A stretch of 64,000 bases of DNA from Phascolarctos cinereus (taxonomy: Eukaryota > Chordata > Mammalia > Diprotodontia > Phascolarctidae): the NCBI RefSeq assembly GCF_002099425.1, contig NW_018344274.1, positions 62,001 to 126,000 of the forward strand. Direction: 5' to 3'. The position numbers were made by a program, and so were the translations under genes. Of this stretch, positions 53,641 through 64,000 are shown one piece after another; the first letter of the stretch is position 1, and each line of letters starts with the position of its first letter. The notes beneath the pieces were generated by a model. It saw only the letters and a program-made list of their open reading frames with translations. It was not told the DNA's origin and made no database searches.

Positions 53641-54235
53641 GGAAAATGTGTAACAACTTTGTCTCTGGGAAATATATATATATACATATATATGATTAAC
53701 ATTTTCTCCGTGACTTTCTTAAGTCTGGACAATCAACAAAAATATAATTCAAACCCTGATTTGTAGCTTTAACTGATTTCTGAGATGTTACTCACAGTGA
53801 GGGTTTATCAGTTTGCTCTTGAATAGATGGTTCAAGCTGCCTCCAGCACAGCCCTTTATTTATAGGCATTTCCTTCTTTAGCCCCACCCCCAATAAAAAA
53901 TGTGAAATTTCAAATAGTAAATAGCAATAAGTAGCATTATAGACAACAAATACAATAGGAAGGTTTTGAACAGTTCTTTCTCAATCCATTAGATCTCACC
54001 TTCAGCAGACCCCCACAAAGACCACCCACAAAGAGGATGTATTCATTTTTATCATAACAAATTATCCAATTGAAACTTTAAAAAAAACCTAACATTTTAA
54101 AATATATCATTATTTGATCAGGAAATTGTGCTAGCTGTTGGTCATGAATGATTTGTAGAGCACCACTTACGTTGGATTTTCATTTTCTGTTGGTTGTTTA
54201 AACAGTGTCATTCAGTGCTATATCTGAAGCTGAGT
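53641..54235. other. Non-coding, nothing recognised
   Basis: Short (TA)n at 53671-53692 only. Confidence 0.35.
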
Positions 54236-55010
54236 TCTTATTGTTGCTCAGACAGTTGTCGTTGCTGAGGTCAAGTCATTGCTCAGACCCCAAAATATAG
54301 AGGGCAAGAGATTCAGATTCTGCCCGAAAGAATTTGACCCAAACCTTCTTTCAGCCAGAGACAAGGTTTATTAAAGATCCGCCATATTGGCCAGACTCTT
54401 AAGGAATCTGAACATTTGTAAGCTATTGGCTAGGTTCTTAAGGAATCTGAGCACCCTAATGGAGACAAGATGGACCTTATATACAGAAAGACTATGGGAG
54501 GGATCTAGGAGTGGCCAAGTAGTCTGAGGGGACTGTGAGGTAATAGACCTCCAGGGACCTGGAACACAGTGGCCAAGGGAGAATGGAGCCTAGATAGGAT
54601 TAAGGGTGGGAAGACAATGGAGGGCTAGGAACAGAGAATTGGGAGACTGGGTATAGGAATAGCCAGTTGATAGGATCATACTTTTGGGCATAGGTGATAA
54701 GGAAATGTTGGTTGATGGGATCATACCTTCAAGAGGCTTCCTTGATCTACTAAGAGAATTCAAGGACAGTCCAAGGGTTTTCTAGGGTCACTAGATAAAT
54801 GGGGCCCAAAATAGGATGAAGGTCTTGGCTTAGGCCCATACTTCATCAGTCATGTCCAACTCTTTGTGACCCCATGGGAGTTTTCTTGGCAAAGATACTG
54901 GAGTGGTTAGCCATTTTCTTCTCCGGCTCATTTTACAGATGAAGAAATTGAGGCAAACAGGGTTAAGTGACTTGCCCAGGGTCACACAGCTAGTAAGTGT
55001 CTGAGTCCAG
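54236..55010 (-). mobile_element. tRNA-derived marsupial SINE, antisense, split by a solo LTR
   Basis: The SINE edge 'cttattgttgctcag' (to 54251) continues at 54846 with 'tcagtcatgtccaactcttt', 'gtgaccccatgggagttttc' and 'gtgacttgcccagggtcaca'. Removing the LTR restores a continuous SINE. Confidence 0.8.
54252..54845 (-). mobile_element. Solo LTR of an endogenous retrovirus
   Basis: About 594 bp fossil LTR on the minus strand. It has a promoter-like TATATAAGG (antisense near 54476), a polyadenylation signal in 'tttattaaag' (antisense, near 54369), and a 4-bp target duplication tcag (54248-54251 and 54846-54849). No internal viral region flanks it, so it is a solo LTR, probably class I by the 4-bp duplication. 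Younger than the SINE it splits. Confidence 0.75.
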
Positions 55011-55079
55011 ATAGAAAGTAAGCTTTTAAAAGTCATAGACTCCTTAATTTTTTTTGTTGTTTCTGTATCCCTAATATTT

Positions 55080-55200
55080 CCCAATAAATCAATGTCAGTC
55101 AATAAAATTGTGTGTAGTATGTTCTATATGCCAAATGCTGAGCTAGGTCTTGGAAATACAAAGACAATGCCGACCAAACCTTTCTTATAAAAGAATCACT
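55080..55200 (-). mobile_element. L2 3' end, antisense
   Basis: 'tgtcagtcaataaaattgtg' and 'atatgccaaatgctgagcta'. Confidence 0.55.
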
Positions 55201-55439
55201 TAATAAATATTTGTTGCAGTTGGAATGGGAAGGAGTTGGACTTGATGATCTGTTTTCACCCCTTCCGGGTCTACATCTCATGAAAGGTGCCAATATACTT
55301 TACAACACTGATTTTATACCTCATCTCAATGGTCTGTCAGAGACATCAGTTCCAAAAGATTTTGGATGGGGATTTCAAATGTTTCCTATTAAAGGTTGCT
55401 GATATTTGAACCAAATGATTTTGATTTAGTTTTGCTGAT

Positions 55440-55830
55440 GGAAGAGCAGCACGAGGTATATTCTTTCTGAATTGTTTGCTTATTTGTTTGCTTAATTACA
55501 CATTTTGTTGGAAAATTAACAGAGAACAAAAGTATCCAGGTCAGCCTAATGCAATACTGCCTTGTGTTCCATAGGTCATTCTCTATGGATATCTGTCTAC
55601 TCAAGGAATCAAAATCCTTCCACTATCACTTTCTCACATTTTAGTATTTACTGCGGCTTGCTGCCAGAAGGCCTGGCCCAGCCCAGCTTTGTTAATGCCA
55701 CAGAAACAAATGGTCACTTAGGACAGCAGCCCACATTCATTTTCAAAGTGGAGGTCACTCTGATATGCACATATGGAGGTCACTCCTGCCCTAGATAAAC
55801 AAGATTCTTCCTGCTGCTTTACAGGGGTCC
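55440..55830. other. Repeat-poor block, possible CNE
   Basis: High-complexity DNA ('tgtctactcaaggaatcaaa', 'gctttgttaatgccacagaa'). A frame (55562-55798) has no known product. 'ggaggtcactctgatatgca' and 'ggaggtcactcctgccctag' form a short local repeat near 55750-55790. Confidence 0.3.
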
Positions 55831-55969
55831 TTCTCCTTTCTTTGGAACCTTAATAGTATGTACAATACTTGTAACTTCTTGAATAATTTCTTCTAGGATT
55901 TCGTCATGTTCTCTCCTCTTCCCAACCTAAATCAGTCCTTGCTCTTGACCTGCATATTTCTAGAAATAG

Positions 55970-56170
55970 CACTAGTCAGTCAATCAATGGAGATTTCTTA
56001 AGTACCTGCTATGTGCCAGGCACTATGCTAAGCACTGGGGGTACAAATACAAATTAAAAACAAAGATAGTGCCTGCCCTCAAGTATCTCACAATCTAATA
56101 AGGGAATATAATACACAAAAGGAAGCTGAAAAGGGTAGAAGGAATTATCAAAAGGGGACATGATAAAGGG
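55970..56170 (-). mobile_element. L2 3' end, antisense
   Basis: 'gtcagtcaatcaatggagat', 'tgccaggcactatgctaagc' and 'ctgccctcaagtatctcaca'. A plus L2-like scrap ('gcagccaagtcctgtcaatt') lies at 56400. Confidence 0.75.
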
Positions 56171-56429
56171 GTCCAAAGAAATTCAAAAACTGTGTAGCTG
56201 GAAGGAAATGGGGAAGAAAAATATTCCGAGCCCCCTCTTTAAATCGAGACTGGGGAGCCCCTAGGCCTGCACCCCAGTCAAAGGGGTAGAGGGAACTGAT
56301 GAGATGTGAGTACCACCATATTTGAACTTATACAGGTTCAGAAAATCACAGCTATCCTCATCCCTCTCTCTCTTTTTCACAACCCATATCCAAATAGTTG
56401 CAGCCAAGTCCTGTCAATTCTAAATAATA

Positions 56430-56610
56430 GTAATGATAGTTTACATTTAAATAGCAGCATTTGGAGTTTTTAAAAAGGGTCTTTCATTTTCTCCTTCCAA
56501 TAGCCCTGTGATGTAGGTACTATTAGCATTTCCAATTTCCCAGAAGGATACCATGCCTCAGAGAGGCTGAGTTACTTGTCCTGAGTCATGGAGTTAGGGC
56601 CTGCAGGGAT
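56430..56610 (-). mobile_element. MIR-like SINE, antisense
   Basis: 'atgatagtttacatttaaat', 'caatagccctgtgatgtagg' and 'tcagagaggctgagttactt'. Confidence 0.7.
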
Positions 56611-56644
56611 CTCTTTCTAAATGAGCTTGATGTCACTGCCCTAA

Positions 56645-57000
56645 ACAATGTTCTAGAACAGTGATTTGCAAAATGTGGTCTGTGGACCCTTAGAGGTCCC
56701 TAAGACCCTTTCAGGAGAGTGGACAAGGTCAAATCATTTTTTAATAATAATACTAAGATGTTGTTTGCCTACTGAAATACTTCTCCTTCTTGTAACTACT
56801 GTCTATGAGAGGCTGGATTTTTTTTTTTATGTATTTCCCTTACAACAACATACCACAATTGATTGAACGCAAAGGCATATATGAGAATCCAACTATCTTC
56901 TATTAAGTTATACATTTAAATAATTTGCACAAATATATAAAAAAATGCCATTCTTTTTACTAATTTTTATTTTTAAGATATGCTTAGTGCCCCTTGCCCC
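56645..57000 (+). mobile_element. hAT-Charlie-like DNA transposon remnant
   Basis: Starts 'cagtgatttgcaaaatgtgg', then 'cctaagaccctttcaggaga', 'ataataatactaagatgttg', 'gattgaacgcaaaggcatat' and 'atgagaatccaactatcttc'. This order is known to me from ancient mammalian hAT-Charlie-type repeats, so it predates the marsupial-placental split. Orientation nominal. Confidence 0.6.
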
Positions 57001-57228
57001 AGCCATGAAAATTGCAAATTACTGTGTTGACTCTATAACTAGTGCTCTTTTCATCATATTGTGCCGGTTCATATCATATAGGATGGCATGGTATCTCATT
57101 TGTATTTATATAATTCCTAAAGGATCTTCCCTTACCTAAGAAGGATCAGAGGTAGGTATACTTGGGTACTAGTGTCAATGACCAATAGGCAAGTAAATTA
57201 CTAAACGCAGCTGTCTGTCTCCATCTCA

Positions 57229-57231
<3 letters not shown>

Positions 57232-57269
<38 letters not shown>

Positions 57270-57340
57270 TGTGTGTGTGTGTGTGCGTGTCTGTCTGTCT
57301 GCCTCTCTTTCTCTTTCTCTTTCTCTCTCTCTCTCTCCCG
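57232..57340. repeat. (TG)n(TC)n compound microsatellite
   Basis: TG run to about 57290, then CTGT and CTTT units, then TC run to about 57338. Frames here are artefacts. Confidence 0.9.
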
Positions 57341-57419
57341 TCACTTCTCCTTTCTTTCCTCTGATCCTTCCCCCTCCCTTCTCCTCCATATATACCTTAG
57401 GCTTCTCAATGTCACTACT

Positions 57420-59230
57420 GGCATGGTTCTAACCCCATGGTGGTCCTCTGGGTTCAAAAGATTGCTGAGTTCAGATATAGAGCAGAACATTTGAAATTGC
57501 ATTCTTCAGTTACCCATATGTGACAGTCACAGAACATCCTGAACCTCCCAGATGCTAACGAAGAATTGAGAACACAGATAAAAGAATACTGGTAAGTGTG
57601 CTCGTGGCAGACGTTCATATCAAGAGACACAATCTAGCCAAGGCCAGTTGATCTGGGTCTCATATCCTAAATTCATTGACATTCTGGTATATCTTCTTAT
57701 CATATCTCTGGATTCCGGGGATAAATCATGAATAACATGGCAATAGGTTAGTTCGAAAACTGAGGTATGTTCATGAACTGTGCAGTCATAAGAAAACAGG
57801 TAAAATTGAAAGTCTCTACTCCCATCCCAAGCTAGTCATTGAATAAAGGGAAAGAAAATAGGCCTTAATTCCCAGAGAGACTCCAAGGGCTAAAGCAAGA
57901 AAGAATCGTGTGGTATGCTCCAAAGCCAGATCGTATTCAAATGGTGTCATGAAATGTGATCATATTACCAGATGCAAAAGGGCCATGTGTGAAAAAAAAA
58001 AAGAGTCCTGGTTCTTGGTGAAAGTATAAGAAGGAAGAGATCAATGAATAGGGTCTGGGTGCGGAAAAGAAATGTTGGAAGAAGTTCTAAAATCTGCCTG
58101 TTCATTTCACTTCTCTCTGGCTTTTCAAAGAGAATATATAGGCTTTGAGGAGACATGCCTTAGTTACTGCAGTGGCAAAACCCAAATTCCTAGGACCTCT
58201 ATGGCCAGAAGGCTTAATACCTCTGTATGTATTCAGTACCAGCTTTACAAAGTATCTGACACTACAGCTCCAAGCCTGGCTACTCACCAGTTTCTTTCCC
58301 CATGATTCATTATTTATGCCTATGGCAGAAATGTGACAAGGCATTGGTTATAGAACTTACTCCCATCTCCCTGCCTGTGACTGATCAGGAATGTTGAAAT
58401 CCTAGTGAGTGCCACCTTGGAAAATCCGTGAGCAGCTCAGCATGCCAAGGTCAGAGCCAACTCCATCCTAGCAGCCCTTCACCACGAGGGAAAGATTAAC
58501 ATCTTTATGAGATAATAAAGGCAACTCACACCATTTACCAATATGTCAATGGAAGGAAAGAATCAGGGGAGGCTTCTGGGAAGACAAGGCATTTGAGCAA
58601 AGATTTGTGATTAGTGTTAGTTAATTAGATTTTTTTCCAGTGCTCCAATTTTCTGAGATCAGATTTTTATGGAATTAGACATAATCTGCATATGGATATG
58701 ACCGGGAGATTTCAAAAAGAAGGTACAGAGTGGGTCACTGCCCTAGAAGTAGGCCTGGGAGCTACAATTAGTAATTCTGAGATAGCCAGGGGCAACCTGA
58801 GGTTGCATACATAGGAGGGAAAAAAAAGCAAAGATGGAGAAGGGTGCTAGAAATGGAGGTGGGAGGTTTAACAAAGGCAAACTTTCCCCTAGTTTACAAG
58901 TTTGCCTAGGGTTGGTCCCAGTTTGGGTTTACCTTTGGCTCAAATCCATGGAGTACATCCAACAGTATTGGGGATGGTTGGCATTGATCCCTTGGTGGTA
59001 TAAAGGGCCAGCTGGCACAGATTCCTCAGAGGAGAATTAAAAGTTATATAGACTGATCTAATCTCACTGAAGAAGATCTCAAGCTTCAATTGACTAAGAA
59101 AAAAACATAATGAATCTCTCTTCAGTCATCTATAAATTACTTAGAACACAGAAGTATCCATGAGCATATATCCCAAGATGAAGCTTGTGGAATTTGGGTA
59201 TAGAAACAGGAATGGAAGAAGAACAGAGTT
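57420..59230. other. Non-coding, largely unassigned
   Basis: About 1.8 kb with few repeat words. Several short frames near 58072-58344 overlap on both strands and have no known family. A possible single-copy region. Confidence 0.35.
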
Positions 59231-59249
59231 TCAGGATTTTTTTTTTATT

Positions 59250-59485
59250 CCTCTCTGAGCAGGTGATGGGTTTCTAGAGTTTCTTTCAGCCTTCCCTACT
59301 ACTTCTTTCTTCCTTCTATTCCCTCTCATCTTCCCATTCTTTCTTTTCCTTAAAGTTTCCCCTTACTATCCTCTGTTTCTCTTCCTTTTCATTTTACTCT
59401 TTTTCTCTCCTTCCACTGCTTTTCTGTATCTCTTTTCCTGATTTCTCTCTTCTATTGCTTCTTTCCCTCCTCTTAGATCAGTGCT
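59250..59485. repeat. Pyrimidine-rich (CTTTCC-like) tract
   Basis: Irregular C/T-rich text on the plus strand over more than 200 bp. Confidence 0.65.
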
Positions 59486-59499
59486 GTAGGCTCCTATAT

Positions 59500-59695
59500 C
59501 TGTTCTGTACCATGGAAAGAGCATAGTCTTCGATTCAGAAGACCCAGACTTGTGTCCCATATCTACCACTTACTATCTATTGTGATTATAGATGTGATGT
59601 TTCTCTTCACAATTCCTCAGTACTCTGTAAAATACTGTTTTGTACTTCTCTAAGATCTCTTCCAGTGCTAAACACTATGTTCCTCTCCCTCTAGA
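59500..59695 (+). mobile_element. MIR-like SINE
   Basis: 'ccatggaaagagcatagtct', 'cgattcagaagacccagact' and 'taagatctcttccagtgcta'. Confidence 0.65.
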
Positions 59696-60470
59696 ACTCT
59701 GTTAACTAGCCTTGGTGGAACCATATGTTGGACAGGTGGCCAGAAGTTAGTCTATTCCAAACAGACTCCCTATTTTTCTCAGTGTGCAACCATGTTAGGA
59801 GATGTACTTAAAGCAGGAAGTTCAGGCTGCAACATAGAGCTTCTCAGTGACACTCAGATCAAATGAAAAAAAAATTATTGGGTGTCTACCAAATAACATA
59901 GCAGGTTGAGTCTGGAGCAGAGAGGAAAGAAGGATTTAAAAAATGGTCTGATGTGAGAATAGAAGATGTGCAATAGCTCAAATGGTTGGAGATACTTCTG
60001 GTAAATGTCATATCTTACTTTGAATAATGGCTGTCTTCTCTAGAACTTAAACTGGAAGAGTTTCTAGATATTGGCATTTCTGATATCTCTCTAGAAAGCT
60101 TCAATTTAATAAGTAGCCTGGTTGGCCAACACATTTAGAATGGTACCCTGATAAAAATGAGAAGCAAAGTGACTATATTTATAAGAATGATTTAATGTGG
60201 AAATATTTTAGGATCGCCAAATCCTATATATCTGCCCTTTAATTCAGGAAAAAAGGCAAGGACAAAAATATGTAATTTCAAGAAAAGCATAATAACAATT
60301 ATTAAATTAAATCATACATAGACTTTCTGAAAAGACCTAAAGCAGCAGAAATTTAAATATTGGGAATTATTTAAAAGAATTATCTTCTTCTGGAAAATAT
60401 AATAAAAATATAGGAAAACAAATAATATTTGAATAATAAAAAACACTAATGTTTGAAAGATATTTATCTC
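59696..60470. other. Non-coding, nothing recognised
   Basis: No family assigned. Confidence 0.35.
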
Positions 60471-60475
60471 TCTCT

Positions 60476-60502
60476 ATATGTGTGTGTGTGTATGTATACA
60501 TG

Positions 60503-60547
<45 letters not shown>
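60476..60547. repeat. (TG)n ... (CA)n mirrored microsatellite
   Basis: A short TG run followed by a (CA)n run of about 20 units. The two can pair as a hairpin. Confidence 0.9.
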
Positions 60548-60549
<2 letters not shown>

Positions 60550-60750
60550 TGAATTATTCTTCCAAGGACTCTGTGAGATAAAAATTTCAGTATTGACATT
60601 ATCATTCCCATTCTGCCTGAAAAAAAAAAAAAGAAAAAATCTGAAAGTCAGAATGGTTAAGAGACTTGCATGTAGCAACCCAACTCATGAATATCAGAGG
60701 TAGAATATGGGCCTTGGCATTCCAAGGGCAGCATTGTTTCAGTATGTTCA
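60550..60750 (-). mobile_element. MIR-like SINE, antisense
   Basis: 'tattgacattatcattccca', 'gtagcaacccaactcatgaa' and 'tatcagaggtagaatatggg', running without a break into the inverted-duplication arm ('ccttggcattccaagggcag'). Confidence 0.65.
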
Positions 60751-60942
60751 TGACACCTTTCATTAAGACTCTGTGACTGATTTGTTTTTAAGTTATCTTA
60801 GATCAAAAAGAAAAGGAAAGGAATAACTACATTTTCCAAAAGTTTTTGATTTCTCATAATTTTAATCATCATTCTTTCCCTAATGAAGTGGAACTGTGGA
60901 GAACAGAGTTGTTTTTTTGTTCGTTTGTTTTGTTTTTGTTTT
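60707..60942. repeat. Inverted duplication 2, left arm (probable donor)
   Basis: 236 bp matching the reverse complement of 61923-62158 with 3 mismatches and no gaps. The MIR to its left continues into it, so this copy is probably ancestral. Confidence 0.93.
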
Positions 60943-60984
60943 TGTAGTGGCATTGGCAAAGAATGTGATTTACAAGCTGGGTGG

Positions 60985-61205
60985 AATCTTATTCTCGTGG
61001 TTTTTCCCTTTTTGTTACTATTCTTCTTTCACAACATGACTAATGTGGAAATATGTTTAATATGATTGTACATATATAGCCTATGTCAGATTGCATACCT
61101 CTTGAAGAGGGGGAAGGGGATGGAAGGAAAGGAGAAAATCTAGAAATCAAAATCTTATAAAAGTGAATGTTGAAAACTAATAATAAGTAAATAAATAAGC
61201 TTGAA
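60985..61205 (+). mobile_element. L1 LINE 3' UTR fragment
   Basis: 'tctttcacaacatgactaat', 'ggaaatatgtttaatatgat' and 'aatcttataaaagtgaatgt' with an AAAT-rich end. It lies inside the loop of inverted duplication 2. Confidence 0.8.
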
Positions 61206-61779
61206 AAAAAGAAGAGTAAAATGGATAGAAACACACACAAAAAATACTTTATACATGTATTTGGCAAACATTGAATGAATATTGAATGTGTAGCAATTTA
61301 CTCATATTTTACCAGGTCTTTGAGGGAGATAGAAGATATAAATGATAGAGGTCACTAGCTGTAAAGTCATATCCTAGTATCTCTTTATAATCCTGTAAAC
61401 AAGGATCTACCACATGTTAAAGGTGTTTATTTCCCCATGAGCTATTGTATTGATATAATTGATTTCTAAATAGTTCTGTAGGACTTGTGTTCATCTCTGA
61501 TAAATGTCATCATTTTTATTATTTCAGCTCATTATCCTAGCCAGCAAAAAAATATTTTTGAATGCTGCTTAAGTCATTCAGTGACTTTGTCATCCCTTCT
61601 AACTTTGATCTGTGTTTTTTCATGGGTTCATTCACATTAGGGACAAAGACACATTCTTTGTTTTATTTTTGCAGTGATGGAGGTGGGGTTTTGTACTAAT
61701 CAAGCTATATTCTCTCACAGTATTCCTTATTATCAATACCATGACAGAAGGGATGGGAGTGGGGTCTCTCTTACACAGG

Positions 61780-61875
61780 GACCCTTTCATATTTGTTTTG
61801 TATCTTCAGGGCCTAGTACACTACCTGCCACATAGAAAGCATTTATTAAATAAATCTTATGGATTGATTGATGGT
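61780..61875 (+). mobile_element. L2 3' end
   Basis: 'ttttgtatcttcagggccta', 'acactacctgccacatagaa' and 'gcatttattaaataaatctt'. Confidence 0.65.
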
Positions 61876-61922
61876 TGGAACATAATGGAGTTTGGTGAAT
61901 ATATATAAAATTAGCCTACGAC

Positions 61923-62158
61923 AAAACAAAAACAAAACAAATGAACAAAAAAAAAACTCTGTTCTCCACAGTTCCACTTCATTAGGGAAAGAATGATGAT
62001 TAAAATTATGAGAAATCAAAAACTTTTGGAAAATGTAGTTATTCCTTTCCTTTTCTTTTTGATCTAAGATAACTTAAAAACAAATCAGTCACAGAGTCTT
62101 AATGAAAGGTTTCATGAACATACTGAAACAATGCTGCCCTTGGAATGCCAAGGCCCAT
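61923..62158. repeat. Inverted duplication 2, right arm (probable inserted copy)
   Basis: 233 of 236 bases equal the reverse complement of 60707-60942. No poly(A) tail or target duplication flanks it. The 980-bp loop holds an L1 3' end and an L2 end. Confidence 0.93.
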
Positions 62159-62234
62159 CGTGTCTCTATCCTTACCATTTTCTACACAATTAAACTAATC
62201 AACCATAGAAAAGTGCCAATGGCAGAAGGGTGAG

Positions 62235-62425
62235 ACAGAAGAAAGAACAGTGTTATAGGACAGAAGAAAAAGGGGTTATAATCTCAACTCTTCCTCTAGC
62301 TTTCCATATTACCGTGGGCAAGTTGTTTTAATTCTTATAGACACAATTTCTTCATCTACAAAATAAGAGCATTGGACTAAATTCCTAAGATTCTTTTCAC
62401 CTCAAACTGTCTATCACTCATAAAG
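62235..62425 (+). mobile_element. MIR-like SINE
   Basis: 'accgtgggcaagttgtttta', 'caatttcttcatctacaaaa' and 'taagagcattggactaaatt'. Confidence 0.7.
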
Positions 62426-62439
62426 ATAAGAAGTGAATA

Positions 62440-63070
62440 AGCATTCGATCTTAATTGAGAAAAGATTACAATTTTTACATATTGTCATTTGAACCTCATA
62501 TCAGGAGAGGCACATGAAAGTCACTTTGTAATCTGTAACAGGATAGCAAATTTATCATTCTGGTTACTTTTCCAAATAAATGGATTCTTTCACTTAACAT
62601 TAGCATTTCTGTTACCCAATATACTTTTTTCAAGACGTGTATTCATAGATATATTTTCAGCTGTGGATAATTATCTAATTATCACGTGGGATCTAGTGTA
62701 CTCAGTTTCATTTTGTATCTTCCCCACTTCGGTGTGTGGCTTTTGGCAGGCTTACTGGAGATATGACTCAACTTCTTGTCAGCACAACTTTTGTGAGGAA
62801 GAGAAATAATAGGGAAGGAAGCAAGCTTCTTTCTGAACCAAAACTGTAATTGATAACTAATTGCTGAATTATTATGTCTACAGTGGGGTTAACAAGAGAT
62901 TCTCTTCTAAGTATCCCAATAATTAGCAAACATGGCTGAAAAAAAAATTCCTCTCTCCAAAGGGTCAATACTGTTGAAAAGAATTATTTCATCTGTCATT
63001 GTGTAATAGGACAAGATGACTTTTCAAAATTTATTCTGGAAGAAAAGGGGAATCCTATGATCCCTTCCCT
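62440..63070. other. Repeat-poor block, possible CNE
   Basis: A/T-rich high-complexity sequence with homeobox-like 'gataattatctaattatcac'. A 106-codon plus frame (62489-62809) has no known family. Confidence 0.3.
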
Positions 63071-63079
63071 CATTTTATG

Positions 63080-63300
63080 TATGTTCATCACAAAAGCAGC
63101 TGTTGATATTTTTGCAAGTCACTAAAAGAGTCAACAGTGGAATAGGCTGCATCCAGAGATCATGATCAGTGGTTGTCATTATGAGGAGGCTAGAAGATCA
63201 CTTGTTGAGGACGTTGTAGAAAAGTTTTCTGTCTGGTTAGGGATTAAACTACATGACATCTGATGCCTCTTCCAGTGAAACCAGAGGTGGTATTTTATAT
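63080..63300 (+). mobile_element. CR1/L3 LINE fragment
   Basis: 'agtcaacagtggaataggct', 'gaggaggctagaagatcact' and 'tgttgaggacgttgtagaaa' follow the CR1/L3 order. Confidence 0.6.
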
Positions 63301-64000
63301 TAAGATACACATGTGAGGAAAACAAGAAAGCAGAGGGTGGAAAAGTGGTTGACATCATTAGAGTCAATCCATCAATGGACTGATGGAGAATCAAGAGCAA
63401 TTTTGGTCATACAAGTACACTAAATATCACCTGGATGGAAAAAAGGAATTTAATAAGGAGTTTGTGAAACAGATCACAAGCCTTTTGTGGAGAAATGAGA
63501 CAGCAGTGGTAGGAGATGTTAGCTATCCAGATATGTATTCCAGCTTCCTCTCTTCCAAAAGCCGAGCAATAAATAATTTAGTAACTTACCTCAATTATAA
63601 GGTTTTTTTCAGGGTTTTTAAAAAGTTTGTTAAATTTTATTACCTATTCTTTTGCAAGGTAGAAGCCCCTTCTGCATAAAATAGCTTCAGCCAGGCAGTT
63701 TATTAAAAAATTAAGTTGGTATTGTTCTGCATCTGACACCAGCCAGCTAACCAATCTCAGTAAATTATTGCCATGGACAGAAAACCAAATGCATTTTGAA
63801 CAAAACTGGTGATAGAGTTCAATGGCCATTACAACATTACTGATTTAAGGCTTTTTACAGATAAAATTCTAGCTTTGAAGTACATAGTCTTAGATATAAG
63901 TTAATTTTTAAAAGCCAGAGGAACCAGAAAAATTATAATTTATTCTGCATCTGATTCTCACCAGAAGAGAGGGACCTGTTGTTGGGGTGGAGATGATGAG
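63301..64000. other. Non-coding, nothing recognised
   Basis: A 98-codon plus frame (63383-63679, MENQEQFWSYKYTKYHLDGK...) is lysine/tyrosine-rich at its start and matches nothing I know. It could be chance or a decayed element. Confidence 0.3.

Noticed and set aside
60707-62158. Inverted arms read as terminal inverted repeats of a DNA transposon
   Set aside because: The left arm is continuous with an older MIR on its outer side, no target duplication flanks the pair, and the loop holds L1 and L2 pieces but no transposase.
62489-62809. 106-codon frame as a possible small gene
   Set aside because: Leucine/phenylalanine-rich, no start context, no homology that I recognise, A/T-rich surroundings. 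Chance is more likely.

Overview
The window reads as vertebrate nuclear DNA from a marsupial. The evidence is the repeat set: marsupial-type tRNA-derived SINEs, several of them flanked by clear target-site duplications; many old MIR-like CORE-SINEs; L2 and CR1/L3 LINE remains; L1 copies with the marsupial-type 3' end; and one RTE-class LINE. No host protein-coding exon, tRNA, rRNA, CRISPR array or bacterial-type operon could be supported. The long open frames are microsatellite translations, LINE remains or chance. The stretch looks like a gene desert or a large intron.

Layout. 0-5.7 kb: an L2 fragment, a retrocopied fossil ERV transcript, a second L2 split by an antisense L1, and a third L2. 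6-13 kb: L1 3' ends, SINEs, an unassigned repeat present twice, and a 640-bp GGAA tract. 13-20 kb: CR1/L3 and MIR fragments around two repeat-poor blocks that look like conserved non-coding elements (CNEs). 20.1-24.1 kb: a nearly full-length but decayed RTE-type LINE on the minus strand, apparently nested in an older hAT remnant. 25-29 kb: CR1/L3 pieces and a young 5'-truncated L1 (27.46-29.13 kb) with a perfect 16-bp target-site duplication. 30-34 kb: repeat-poor blocks, many MIRs, and the first of two inverted duplications. 34-41 kb: microsatellites, including a mirrored GATA/TG minisatellite, hAT remnants and a strong CNE candidate. 42-43 kb: an L1 that seems to carry a transduced 3' flank. 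44-56 kb: L1, L2, CR1/L3 and SINE insertions, a solo LTR inside a SINE, and further CNE candidates. 56-64 kb: a hAT-Charlie-like remnant, simple repeats, the second inverted duplication, and CR1/L3.

The most unusual signal is a pair of local inverted duplications. One has 117-bp arms (30136-30252 and 32001-32117, 2 mismatches). The other has 236-bp arms (60707-60942 and 61923-62158, 3 mismatches). Both are ungapped and 98-99% identical. In the first, the right copy interrupts a MIR element, so the direction of copying can be inferred. They look like templated insertions made during break repair or replication template switching, not transposons. No coherent new gene system was found. The value of the window lies in its insertion history and candidate regulatory blocks. 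All family names come from memory of the families, without a database search.
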